From NCBI GenBank assembly GCA_035651995.1, contig DASRER010000039.1, positions 62,001-126,000 on the forward strand: 64,000 nt of DNA, read 5' to 3'. Origin of the DNA: Terriglobales bacterium. Lineage in GTDB: Bacteria > Acidobacteriota > Terriglobia > Terriglobales > Acidobacteriaceae. The notes below the pieces were generated by a model. It was not told the DNA's origin, did no database searches, and saw nothing but the letters and a program-made list of their open reading frames with translations. Shown here in pieces: positions 1 to 10,494 of this stretch (the first letter of the stretch is position 1; each line of letters starts with the position of its first letter). The position numbers and the translations under genes were made by a program.

Positions 1-2592
<2,592 letters not shown>

Positions 2593-2670
2593 GAGGCCAC
2601 CCTTCCCTGGGATCACCGCTGTGGATGTAAACAAGTCATGTTATCAGATGGTTCAAGCGCCGCATTGCCT

Positions 2671-3525
2671 TCATTCGGCGCGGTTGCCAGGCCCCGCGCG
2701 CATTTCCCTCGCGTCCTTCGTGCCACCTTCGTCTCCTTTGTGGTCCGCTTTTGCCTTTCCGGTACGCGATTGCCCGATTTCCCGATCACTCGACTTGCGG
2801 CGGAAGATCGCGAACTGCTGCGTCTCTCCCACTTTCTCCATCACCCGGGCCAAGACGTCTTCGTGCACCGGATTGTGGTACACGACGATCGCCTCGCGCG
2901 CCGCAAGCCGCTCGGCAAAGTCCTGCAGCGCCGCCCGCGGCAGCGGATTGAACAGGTACACCAGCAGCCGGCCCGGCGGCAGTTCCACCTGGCGCGCGTC
3001 GCCGCAAATCGATTCAACCTGGAAGCACCTCTGGCTCTCGCTCTTGTATTGCTGGATGTTCTCCACGGCCGCGCGATGCAGCTCCGGCAATAGCTCGATG
3101 CCGGCCACGCGCGCGAACGGATAATCGGCCGCCATCAGCAGCGCGCGCCCCTTCCCCGAGCCGATGTCCAGAAACGTGTACTCGGAGTAGTCGATGCCGA
3201 GAGTGCTGAACACCTCGTGGAAGACGCCGGGGCTTGTCGGCTGATACAAAGCGCCCGCCATCGCGCCGGCCAGGTCGGACCGCCAGCCCACGTTCGCCGC
3301 CGTCGTGTCTACCCGGTGGTCCCAGTCGAAATCAATGTCGCCGTAGCGCGCCTTCCTGCGCGCCGGAGTCGAATTTCGCAGCAGGTATCCCAAGTCGTGG
3401 CCCAGGTCGCGGATCGCCCGCCACCAACCCTCGCGCCGGGCCCCCTCCCGCAGCCGCGCGCCGGCGATCGCCAACAGCGAAGGCCCGCCCCGCTCCGTCA
3501 GTTCTCCCCGATCTCTCAATTCCAC
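2671..3525 (-). CDS. Class I SAM-dependent methyltransferase with a repeat-derived C-terminal tail
   Basis: Predicted cytoplasmic Rossmann-fold methyltransferase; substrate unknown. Motif I is FLDIGSGKGR at residues 118-127, and the acidic residue ending strand beta2 lies in GIELLPELH (142-150). NPLPRAALQDF and VVYHNP complete a typical fold by about residue 243. The last roughly 40 residues (KSSDREIGQSRTG onward) are charged, low-complexity and encoded by two kinds of intergenic short repeat, so the ancestral stop was probably earlier. The GTG start at 3525 is preceded by AAGGA, itself part of another repeat. The gene lies 78 bp upstream of aceE on the same strand. Enzyme class is secure, role is not. 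Confidence 0.8.
   Translation of the reverse strand: MELRDRGELTERGGPSLLAIAGARLREGARREGWWRAIRDLGHDLGYLLRNSTPARRKARYGDIDFDWDHRVDTTAANVGWRSDLAGAMAGALYQPTSPGVFHEVFSTLGIDYSEYTFLDIGSGKGRALLMAADYPFARVAGIELLPELHRAAVENIQQYKSESQRCFQVESICGDARQVELPPGRLLVYLFNPLPRAALQDFAERLAAREAIVVYHNPVHEDVLARVMEKVGETQQFAIFRRKSSDREIGQSRTGKAKADHKGDEGGTKDAREMRAGPGNRAE
2706..2790. repeat. Degenerate short tandem repeats inside the methyltransferase 3' end
   Basis: On the plus strand, variants of CCTTCGT(G/C)(T/C)C recur as GTCCTTCGTGCC, ACCTTCGTCTCC and TTTGTGGTCC. A second unit follows as TTGCCCGATTTCCCGATCA. The same unit types recur in intergenic gaps elsewhere in the window, for example near 3530, 24870, 49010 and 52850. 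Here they are translated as the C-terminal tail of the methyltransferase. Confidence 0.65.
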
Positions 3526-3526
3526 G

Positions 3527-3572
3527 GTTCCTTCATGCCCTTCGTGCGGCCTTCATGCCCTTTGGGTTCGCT
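3527..3572. repeat. Short tandem repeat, CTTCATGCCC/CTTCGTGCGG type
   Basis: Three adjacent copies of a roughly 10-nt unit: CCTTCATGCCC, TTCGTGCGG and CCTTCATGCCCTTTGG. On the minus strand one unit supplies the AAGGA that precedes the GTG start of the methyltransferase. Same family as the repeats near 2.7, 24.9, 49.0 and 52.8 kb. Confidence 0.6.
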
Positions 3573-3822
3573 CTTGGTCTCGTTTTCCGCGCTTCCTCGA
3601 TTCGATCGTGCTGACGCACCTTGTCGCTTGCCCTTCCACAGCTGCGCGTGACAGGATGAATCAGCGGTCGCATCTTTGGCTATTTCCATGACGACCGCTA
3701 TAGCTGAAAGCTTAAGTTCTTTGAAAACCTGTATTTACCTCTAAGTCCAATGAAACGCCTGTATTGGCGTGATTTTCCGCGTAAGCTGCTGGTCCGCAAA
3801 GACCCCGGGGGAGGGGGGATAC
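3573..3822. other. Gene-free spacer between methyltransferase and cupin genes
   Basis: About 250 bp with no supportable gene and a locally lower GC content around 3690-3780. It holds two copies of CCTGTATT (near 3729 and 3758). The second forms a weak hairpin, ACGCC-tgtatt-GGCGT at 3755-3770, which on the minus strand could help terminate the cupin gene although its T-run is poor. TATAGC near 3700 on the minus strand could be a -10 element for the methyltransferase. Nothing firmer is visible. Confidence 0.4.
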
Positions 3823-4134
3823 CTACGCGATCTTCACACCGTCCAGGCTGACCACCGGCTCCACGCTCACCGCCTCGGCCGTGTGGGAAGCGCCGCGCGG
3901 CACGGCAATCGCGTCGCCCGGGCCCAGCACCGCTTCGTCGCGCCCCATGGTGATGTGCAGCCGCCCGCTCACCACGGCGTCCATCTTGTCCAGGTCGTGC
4001 GTGTGCGGCCCGAAGTATGTGCCCTGCGGATACACGTACCGCGACACCCGGTACCCGAGCTGCTCCAGCTTCCGCCGCATCGCTGCTTCACTCAGCGGCC
4101 CCTCCCGGTCAGCGTCCCAATGGATGACGTTCAT
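3823..4134 (-). CDS. Single-domain cupin protein
   Basis: Small cytoplasmic beta-barrel of 103 residues, close to one cupin_2 domain. Cupin motif 1 is visible as G-P-H-T-H (H44, H46) with D48/D51 nearby. Motif 2 is GPGDAIAVPRGASH, giving a third histidine at H84, so a metal site (Fe, Mn or Zn) is plausible. It resembles stand-alone cupins that bind small metabolites; no reaction can be assigned. ATG at 4134 lies exactly 6 nt after TAAACT with no Shine-Dalgarno, suggesting a leaderless mRNA. It sits alone between a divergent-looking spacer and an outer-membrane protein gene on the same strand. Confidence 0.8.
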   Translation of the reverse strand: MNVIHWDADREGPLSEAAMRRKLEQLGYRVSRYVYPQGTYFGPHTHDLDKMDAVVSGRLHITMGRDEAVLGPGDAIAVPRGASHTAEAVSVEPVVSLDGVKIA

Positions 4135-4146
4135 TGCGACAGTTTA
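4135..4146 (-). promoter_or_regulatory. -10 element for a leaderless cupin transcript
   Basis: Reading leftward, TAAACT (4146-4141) is followed by 6 nt and the ATG at 4134. The expected transcription start therefore falls on the A of the start codon. No purine-rich Shine-Dalgarno is present. Confidence 0.5.
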
Positions 4147-4180
4147 CCGCCGGCGAAATGAATGGGGTGGCTTTGGTCCC

Positions 4181-4208
4181 CGTTTCATCCGCGTGGATCC
4201 GCGGTAAG
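4181..4208. repeat. Short repeat, ATCCGCGT(GG) type
   Basis: Two adjacent units, TTTCATCCGCG and TGGATCCGCGG, lie between the cupin start and the end of the outer-membrane protein gene. It has the same architecture as the other degenerate intergenic tandem repeats but a different unit sequence. Confidence 0.45.
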
Positions 4209-4215
4209 CTTTTTC

Positions 4216-5025
4216 TCACTTTTTGGACCGCGGAAACGGGAACCGCTGGAAGCGGTACCCCACGATCGTCTTCACCAGCAGGCGTTCCGTGCTGGCCGTT
4301 GTGCCCACGCCCACTCCGACGTTAAATTCCCAGTTCGGCCCGAAATCCACGTCGAAAGTGGGCACGATCTGCTGCTCCTGCTCGTGCAGCGGGTCCAGGT
4401 TTCCGATGGGCCCCAGCGCTCCGTAGTACTCCAGGCCGAAGGCGATGCGCCTGGTCACGTCGTAGCTGACTTTGGCATTGGGCGAGAACTCCCAGCCAAG
4501 CTTCTGGCTGGGGCCGCGAAAGGATTTCTCCACCGTGGGATTGAACGCCCAATACCACTTGCCCGCTTTCTTGTCGACGATTGGCCGAAGCTCCCACGTC
4601 CACGTGTCGGCGGAAAAGTTCGGACGCACGTAGCCGAACTCGGTCGAGAGGCTCACGCCCACCGGCCAGCGCCACTTCTCCGGCGCCCGCACTCGTGGAC
4701 GGATGTGCGTGCCCACGAACTGCCATCCGTCGCGCACGCTTGCCGAGCTGAACAGGTAGTAGCCGGTCTCGAACCACGAGTTCCAGCCGTGCGTGATCTC
4801 CAGCGTCTCGTGGAACGCATGGTTGGTCGGCAGCTCGCCGTCGGACGAAACCGTCTTGCGGCCGTCAATCGTGAAGTTGCTGTGCAGCTCCACCATGGTC
4901 CGCTTCGCATCCACCGTGTCGCCGGGATAGACCTGGATTTCGTAGTTTTCCTGCGCGCGGGCGCAGGTTGCGGAGGCGGGCGCCACGAAGAGAAGGACAA
5001 GGACCCTGATTGTTCGTCGGCGCAT
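4216..5025 (-). CDS. Putative outer-membrane beta-barrel/transporter-like protein
   Basis: 269 residues starting MRRRTIRVLVLLF with a hydrophobic stretch and ATCARAQ, a good signal peptide with cleavage near residue 25. The mature part alternates aromatic and polar residues in repeated strands (WNSWFETGYYLF, WELRPIVDKK, WYWAFNPTVEK, IAFGLEYYGAL, GPNWEFNVGVGVG), the pattern of an outer-membrane beta-barrel related to putative transporter/MetA-like families. No specific substrate is inferable. The ATG at 5025 was chosen because the signal peptide begins there; the open frame extends upstream into unrelated sequence. The diguanylate cyclase gene is divergent from it. Confidence 0.7.
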   Translation of the reverse strand: MRRRTIRVLVLLFVAPASATCARAQENYEIQVYPGDTVDAKRTMVELHSNFTIDGRKTVSSDGELPTNHAFHETLEITHGWNSWFETGYYLFSSASVRDGWQFVGTHIRPRVRAPEKWRWPVGVSLSTEFGYVRPNFSADTWTWELRPIVDKKAGKWYWAFNPTVEKSFRGPSQKLGWEFSPNAKVSYDVTRRIAFGLEYYGALGPIGNLDPLHEQEQQIVPTFDVDFGPNWEFNVGVGVGTTASTERLLVKTIVGYRFQRFPFPRSKK

Positions 5026-5088
5026 CGGCTGACTTGGTTCGCTAATAGCCAAGGGCCAGGCCAAAAGCGCTTCCCCGCATTGTCCAAC

Positions 5089-6441
5089 GTGTGGCAAGAA
5101 CCGGCAAGCGGTTTTCGAATTCGGCGCTTCGGCGATTCGGCAAACCAGACGAACCACGAACGCTATCCTCCGCCCGCGGTCCGCGCGGCCATAATCGAAC
5201 CGACCGACCTGCCGAAGGAGACCGGTTCGCTGCCGCCGTCGTTTAAGTCGCTGAGTGCCCTCCTTGCGCCGGGCGCGCTGCTTGTCGCCGCGCTGGTTGG
5301 GCTGCATGTGACGGCGGCGCGGCCGGCCGTTCGCGAGTTCCTCGATTTCTATCCTTACATTGTCCTCGTGCTCGGCGCGCTGCTCGCCCTGCGCTTTCAT
5401 TCCAGCCGCAGCCTGTTCGCATTGGCTGCGCTCGCTTTGGCCGCGCGATATTCGCTGCCCGCAGCTCCCGCGGTCACGCGCGGCTTCGTCGCCGTGCTGT
5501 TGCCGATGAACCTGGCCGCGATCACCTGCGTTCGCGAGCGCGGCGTGCTGACACCTGCTGCCGCGGTGCGCATCGGCACGCTCGCCTGCCAGGCCGTGCT
5601 GGTCAGCGTGCTCTCCCGCCCCGAGATCGCGTGGACGCACTGGATCGCGCATCCGCTGCTGCCCTGGGCTGCGGCGACGCTCGCCGGGTTCATGGTCTTG
5701 CTGCGGTTCGTCGCGGTTGCCGATCCGCTGACCGCCGCCTTTCTCTGGTGCGTGCCGTCGTACCTCGTCGCGCAGGCGGCGAACAGCACGCCGATGCGCA
5801 ACGCGGTCTTCGCCACCGCCGGCGCGGTCGTGCTGCTCGGCCTGGTCGAGCGCGGATACCGCCTCGCCTACCACGACGCGCTCACCGGCCTCCCCGGTCG
5901 CCGCGCCTTCGACGAAATGGCCGCCGAGCTGCCCGAGATCTACTCGGTTGCGCTAGTGGACGTGGACCACTTCAAAAAGTTCAACGATCTTTACGGACAC
6001 GAAACCGGCGACCAGGTGTTGCGCATGGTCGCCTCGCGGCTGGCGCGCGTCGGCGATGGCGGACGCGCGTTCCGCTGGGGAGGCGAAGAGTTCGTGCTCG
6101 TCTTCCCCGGACGCACCGTCGATCAAGCCCTCGACGAAGCCGACGAAATCCGCCAAGCCATTGCCGACAGCAGCTTCGTTGTGCGCAGTCCCGATCGCCG
6201 CAAGAAAGGCCCGAACGACCGAGGTCCCGTTCGCATGACGGAGAAGGAAGCAGCGGTCACAGTAAGCATGGGACTGGCTGATCCGGCCCGCGGACGGCTC
6301 ACGGTCGACCAGGTCGTGCACGTGGCTGATCAGGCGTTGTACTTCGCGAAAGAGTCGGGCCGCAATCGCATCGAGACAATGCGATCGCTCGTGCGGCACC
6401 GCAAAGCGGCGGGCGTGGGGAAGCTGCGCTCAGCGCAGTGA
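5089..6441 (+). CDS. Membrane-bound GGDEF diguanylate cyclase
   Basis: Predicted to make cyclic di-GMP from two GTP at the inner membrane. The N-terminal half has six or so hydrophobic segments (from ALLAPGALLVAAL to AVFATAGAVVLLGL), followed by a GGDEF domain beginning near YHDALTGLPGRRAF. The active-site loop is RWGGEEF (about residue 330), catalytically competent; the RxxD allosteric inhibitory site five residues upstream is absent. A basic insertion (RSPDRRKKGPNDRG) precedes the last conserved strand. The start is uncertain: GTG at 5089 is the only plausible in-frame start near the first membrane segment, and a later start cannot be excluded. A PilZ receptor protein is encoded at 30.5 kb. 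Confidence 0.8.
   Translation: MWQEPASGFRIRRFGDSANQTNHERYPPPAVRAAIIEPTDLPKETGSLPPSFKSLSALLAPGALLVAALVGLHVTAARPAVREFLDFYPYIVLVLGALLALRFHSSRSLFALAALALAARYSLPAAPAVTRGFVAVLLPMNLAAITCVRERGVLTPAAAVRIGTLACQAVLVSVLSRPEIAWTHWIAHPLLPWAAATLAGFMVLLRFVAVADPLTAAFLWCVPSYLVAQAANSTPMRNAVFATAGAVVLLGLVERGYRLAYHDALTGLPGRRAFDEMAAELPEIYSVALVDVDHFKKFNDLYGHETGDQVLRMVASRLARVGDGGRAFRWGGEEFVLVFPGRTVDQALDEADEIRQAIADSSFVVRSPDRRKKGPNDRGPVRMTEKEAAVTVSMGLADPARGRLTVDQVVHVADQALYFAKESGRNRIETMRSLVRHRKAAGVGKLRSAQ
5116..5144. repeat. Short tandem repeat, ATTCGGC type
   Basis: Three or four degenerate units: GAATTCGGCG, CTTCGGCG and ATTCGGCAAA. The same unit recurs at 25785-25822. It lies in the divergent gap between the outer-membrane protein and the cyclase, or in the extreme 5' end of the latter. 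Confidence 0.5.
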
Positions 6442-6460
6442 GGCCCAACTCAACGGCAGA

Positions 6461-8560
6461 TCACTTCGGCTGCGCCGGCGCGGCTGCCTTCTTCTTGGGC
6501 TTCGGTGCGGGTTGTCCTGCCGCCTTCGGCGCCCCGCGTGGCGCCACGCTCGGGTCGTACATGCTGCCGTAGAGCAGGTACTGCCGCGCCGCGTCCCGCG
6601 GATAGCTGATGGTCACGGCCGCGACTTTCGGGCCCGCCATCGTTGCCGTCAACTCGGGATTGATTCCCACCCAGTAAGTCGGCAGATTCAGCTTGCGGTA
6701 GCGCTCCACCACTTCGTCGCGCACCTTGGGGTCGAAATGGACACCGTACGTGTCCACCAGCGCCTTGATACCGTTGTAGTCGCCCTCCGCTTTGGTGCGC
6801 ATCACTTCGGCGAGAAGCATGCCGACTCCCTCGCGCATCTTCTGATAATCGGTCACCTCCACGTAATGCTTGCCGTCGCGTACGAACTCGCGGATGGCGC
6901 CAGTCTTGTCCATGATGTAGCGAGCGATCATCTGCCGATCGCGCTGGTGGTCTTCTTCAATCGTGTCGCCGCGCGGAATGCGGCGGAGCTGCGTCAGCAT
7001 GGTGAGCGCCTGGCTGTCGTACATCGCCTTAGCCACGTTTTCCTGGTCGCTGATGAGGCCAAGCTCCTTCAACTTCGGGTCCCATACGTTCCACAGCGCC
7101 ATCAGGTCGGCGCGGCCTTCTTCCATGGTGGAGTAGTACTCCTTCAGATAGGCCTCCGATCCCCTGGACATGCGCTCACTCAGTTTGCCGGAGCCGTGCC
7201 CGATCACTTCGTGCATGGCGGTGAGCAGGTCGCTGGCCTCGGCGCCGTACTTCTTGCCGCGTTCCACCACCTCGGGCGAGGCAGCGAACTGCTCCAGCGA
7301 CGCGTGACCTGACGCGTTCGACAACGCGCGCGCGCTGCCGGTGAACAGAAAATTCTTGGTGCCGTATTTTTCGCGAATTTCGTTTTCGTTGGGCAGATTG
7401 TCGCCCACCGTGGTCACGTGGAAATCGCCCGCCTCGATGATTGTCTCGACCGCCTTCACCACCGGCGGCTTGAACGAGTGCTTCTTGTACTGCGGCGCCC
7501 ACGGCGCCTTTTCCTCGAAGTACTCGGCGTTCTGCGCGAGCTTGATCATGGCATCGGTGACTTTCTTGTCGGTGATGCTCACGAAGCTCTGCGAGCTTCC
7601 CTTGGCAGCGCGGGCGTCGCGGTATACCTCGATGAAGCCGTTGGCGAAGTCAACAGTCGCATCGTTCTGAACCCAATCCGCGCCAAACTTCAACCAATCG
7701 CTGAACTCACCGGTCTGGTAGAAGCGGATCAGGTCAGCGATCACGCGCCCTTGGTCGGGAGAAGCCGCGGCACGAGCCTTCTCCAAAAACCCGATCGCCT
7801 TCTTCAGGTAGACCGCGTACAGGCCCGCGGGAATCTTTCCGTCCGGCGTTCCGGCGCGATACACGATCTCTTTCAGCTTGCCATCGGGTCCCTTCACCAC
7901 TCGCGAGGTGAGCGGATAAGTCTCCTTGAAGCCCTGCAGGTCGGCGAGCGTCACGCCGAGGTAGAACGTGTTGGAGCTGGCCTGGACGATGTCTCTCCCG
8001 TCTTTCGGCGTCTTCGCGGTCGTCATCGGCTCAAAGTTCGGGTCGAAAATGGATGGCCGCAGCTCCTCCAGCTCTTTGTTCAGGGCAGCGGGCGTGGCAA
8101 TCGCCAGCAGATCGCCGTACTTCATCTTGAACGCGCCATTGCGCTGGGCAGCCGTCGCCGCCTTCTGGAGCTCTGCGAATGTGAAAGACGGCAGGAACTT
8201 CTGCGCGGTGTTCTCGTTGTGATTGCCGCGGTTGCCCCAGAACAGCTTGGCGTACTCGGTAATCTCGCTCATCACGGCAGGATCAATGCCGGATGAGTGC
8301 GACACAATCCCCTCCAGCAGCCGCTTCTGGCGGATGCCGTACCGCGAGAGCTGGTCGTAGATGATCGGATCAATCGCGATCGCTGCCTGTGACAGCCAGT
8401 ACGCCAGCTCCTGCTGCTTGGGATCGAGCGCCCTGAAGCTCTCGGCTTGCAGCTGGATGAAGCCGGTGTTGCCGATGCGCTCCACCAGAACGTTGTTGCC
8501 GGTGTGCTGAGCACAGGCTGTGACAGCGAGCAGGATCAGGGCGGCGAGAGTTCGCTTCAC
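6461..8560 (-). CDS. Dipeptidyl-peptidase III family (M49) zinc metallopeptidase lipoprotein
   Basis: Predicted to remove dipeptides from the N-terminus of short peptides. The M49 zinc motif HEVIGHGSGK (HExxxH form) is at about residues 450-459, and the third ligand region EEGRADLMALW is at about 480, matching the family signature HELLGH...EECRAE. Length (699) fits the family. The N-terminus MKRTLAALILLAVTAC has a lipobox (VTAC), so it is likely exported and lipid-anchored, unlike cytosolic eukaryotic DPP III. The C-terminus is a Pro/Lys/Ala-rich tail. It converges with the cyclase gene (20 bp apart) and is divergent from a TPR protein gene. Confidence 0.88.
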   Translation of the reverse strand: MKRTLAALILLAVTACAQHTGNNVLVERIGNTGFIQLQAESFRALDPKQQELAYWLSQAAIAIDPIIYDQLSRYGIRQKRLLEGIVSHSSGIDPAVMSEITEYAKLFWGNRGNHNENTAQKFLPSFTFAELQKAATAAQRNGAFKMKYGDLLAIATPAALNKELEELRPSIFDPNFEPMTTAKTPKDGRDIVQASSNTFYLGVTLADLQGFKETYPLTSRVVKGPDGKLKEIVYRAGTPDGKIPAGLYAVYLKKAIGFLEKARAAASPDQGRVIADLIRFYQTGEFSDWLKFGADWVQNDATVDFANGFIEVYRDARAAKGSSQSFVSITDKKVTDAMIKLAQNAEYFEEKAPWAPQYKKHSFKPPVVKAVETIIEAGDFHVTTVGDNLPNENEIREKYGTKNFLFTGSARALSNASGHASLEQFAASPEVVERGKKYGAEASDLLTAMHEVIGHGSGKLSERMSRGSEAYLKEYYSTMEEGRADLMALWNVWDPKLKELGLISDQENVAKAMYDSQALTMLTQLRRIPRGDTIEEDHQRDRQMIARYIMDKTGAIREFVRDGKHYVEVTDYQKMREGVGMLLAEVMRTKAEGDYNGIKALVDTYGVHFDPKVRDEVVERYRKLNLPTYWVGINPELTATMAGPKVAAVTISYPRDAARQYLLYGSMYDPSVAPRGAPKAAGQPAPKPKKKAAAPAQPK

Positions 8561-8741
8561 GAAGTATTCTCCGAGGCCGGGCGCTCTCTGAGCGCTGCAG
8601 CGATATGCGGGCAGCCAACGATATTAACGGAGCAGGCCGGACCTGGCCAACCGGCCCAGTCACCCACCGAACACCCAGCCACATTGACCGGCCGCGCGGC
8701 GCGATGCTAACTTCGCTTCCCGCCTACCGGAGGTCCCCCGG

Positions 8742-10418
8742 ATGCACTATCGAATCTGTCGTGGTTCCCTGCTCAGAATGAGTTTTGCGTTGCTGGCTGT
8801 CGCTCTGGCGAGTGTTGCCGGGCTCGCACACGCGCAGCATGCCCGCCCTGCCGCTGCCCCGGCGGCGCGCCTGATGCCGGGCGTCGGCGAAGTGAACCAT
8901 CCTGTGCGCACCAGCAATCCGGAGGCGCAGCGCTTCTTCAACCAGGGGCTGGCGCTCGATTACGGCTTCAACCACGACGAGGCGGAAAAAGCCTTCTGGC
9001 GGGCGGCTGAACTCGATCCCACGATGGCCATGGCATGGTGGGGCGTCGCGCTGGTGGTCGGGCCAAACTACAACCTGCCGATTGATCAGGAACGCGAGAA
9101 GAAAGCGTTCGAAGCCATTCAAAAAGCGCGCCGGCTCGCAGCCAACGGACCGGAGCCCGAGCGCGATTACATTGAAGCTTTGGCGAAGCGGTATACCGAC
9201 AATCCGAACGCCGACTTCCACCAGCTCGACGTGGACTACAACAACGCCATGCGCGAGCTATCGAAAAAGTATCCCGACGACCTCGATGCGGCCACGCTCT
9301 TCGCCGAGAGCGGCATGACCCTGCGTCCGTGGAAGCTGTGGAACGCGGACCACACACCCGCGCCCGGCACCGGCGAGATTGTCGAAACCCTGGAATCGGT
9401 CCTGCGCCGCAATCCGCAGCACATCGGCGCCAATCACTTCTACATTCACGCGGTCGAGGCGTCGGCCCATCCCGAGGCCGCGATGCCGTCAGCGCTGCGG
9501 CTGGCGGCGCTCGCGCCGAGCTCCGGACACCTGGTCCACATGCCGGGACACATCTTCATCCGCACCGGCGACCACGAGTCCTCGCTGGCCACCAACATCA
9601 ACGCCGCGCGCGCCGACGAGAACTACATCAAGACGACGCAGGCCCACGGTGTTTATCCGATGATGTACTACACCCATAACCTGCACTTCATCGTGATGGA
9701 AAACGCCATGATGGGCCGCTACGCCGAGTCGCTGGCGGCCGCGCGCAAAGTGCAGGCCCATGTGGGTCCGCACATCAAAGACATGGACCTGCTCGACTTC
9801 TTCAACACCATGCCGTCGCTCGTCATGGTGCGCTTCCGCAAGTGGGACGACATTCTGAAGTCGCCCGCGCCTGCCGCCGGCAGCGGCCCTTACACCGCCG
9901 GCACATGGCATTACGCGCGGGGGCTCGCCTTCGCGGCTCAGGGTAAAGAAAAAGAGACCATCACCGAGCTCGACGCGTTGCAGAAACTCGCGCCTGAGAT
10001 GGCCAAGATTCCTACCAACACCGTCGGCCCGGGCAATGCGCAGAAAATTCCGGTGATCGCCGCGCATGTGATCCAGGCACGCCTGGCGTCGTCGCTGGGC
10101 AAAACGGACGAAGCCGTTGCCCACCTGCGGGAGGCAGTCTCGATCCAGGACACACTCGACTACAACGAACCGCCTGACTGGTTCTATCCGGTTCGTGAAA
10201 CGCTCGGCGGCACTCTCCTGCGCGCGGGACGCGCGGCCGAAGCCGAGCAGGTATTTCGCGCCGATCTGGCCATGAATCCGCGCAATGCCCGCTCTTTGTT
10301 CGGTCTGATGGAAAGCCTGAAGGCGCAAAAGCGCGCGCACGACGCAGCATTCGTCGAGCAGGAATTCAAGTCGGCGTGGAAGGGCGCGGACACGCAGCTA
10401 CGCATCGAAGACTTGTAG
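8742..10418 (+). CDS. Secreted tetratricopeptide-repeat protein
   Basis: 558 residues with an N-terminal signal peptide (MSFALLAVALASVAGLAHAQ, residues 13-32). At least three TPR-like helical pairs are visible: FNQGLALDYGFNHDEAEKAFWRAAELDP near residue 70, MMGRYAESLAAARKV near 320 and LGKTDEAVAHLREAV near 450; GRAAEAEQVFRADLAMNPRNARSLFG is a further unit near 505. Such proteins act as periplasmic or outer-membrane scaffolds; no catalytic motif is evident. Start ATG 8742 has GGAGG about 8 nt upstream. It is divergently transcribed from the DPP III gene across a 181-bp gap in which no operator is obvious. Confidence 0.8.
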   Translation: MHYRICRGSLLRMSFALLAVALASVAGLAHAQHARPAAAPAARLMPGVGEVNHPVRTSNPEAQRFFNQGLALDYGFNHDEAEKAFWRAAELDPTMAMAWWGVALVVGPNYNLPIDQEREKKAFEAIQKARRLAANGPEPERDYIEALAKRYTDNPNADFHQLDVDYNNAMRELSKKYPDDLDAATLFAESGMTLRPWKLWNADHTPAPGTGEIVETLESVLRRNPQHIGANHFYIHAVEASAHPEAAMPSALRLAALAPSSGHLVHMPGHIFIRTGDHESSLATNINAARADENYIKTTQAHGVYPMMYYTHNLHFIVMENAMMGRYAESLAAARKVQAHVGPHIKDMDLLDFFNTMPSLVMVRFRKWDDILKSPAPAAGSGPYTAGTWHYARGLAFAAQGKEKETITELDALQKLAPEMAKIPTNTVGPGNAQKIPVIAAHVIQARLASSLGKTDEAVAHLREAVSIQDTLDYNEPPDWFYPVRETLGGTLLRAGRAAEAEQVFRADLAMNPRNARSLFGLMESLKAQKRAHDAAFVEQEFKSAWKGADTQLRIEDL

Positions 10419-10494
10419 TTCGGCGCGCGGTCGCGAGCACGGGAAGAGTAAAATAAGCTGAAGTGCGCAGCCGGCGCACGGCATCTGCAAGCTT

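Noticed and set aside
3755-3770. Rho-independent terminator after the cupin gene
   Set aside because: The stem is only 5 bp and the following T-run is interrupted, so it was not called as a terminator.
4162-5088. Long N-terminal extension of the diguanylate cyclase frame
   Set aside because: It lies antisense to the outer-membrane protein gene and has no protein-like pattern; the membrane segments begin only near 5230.
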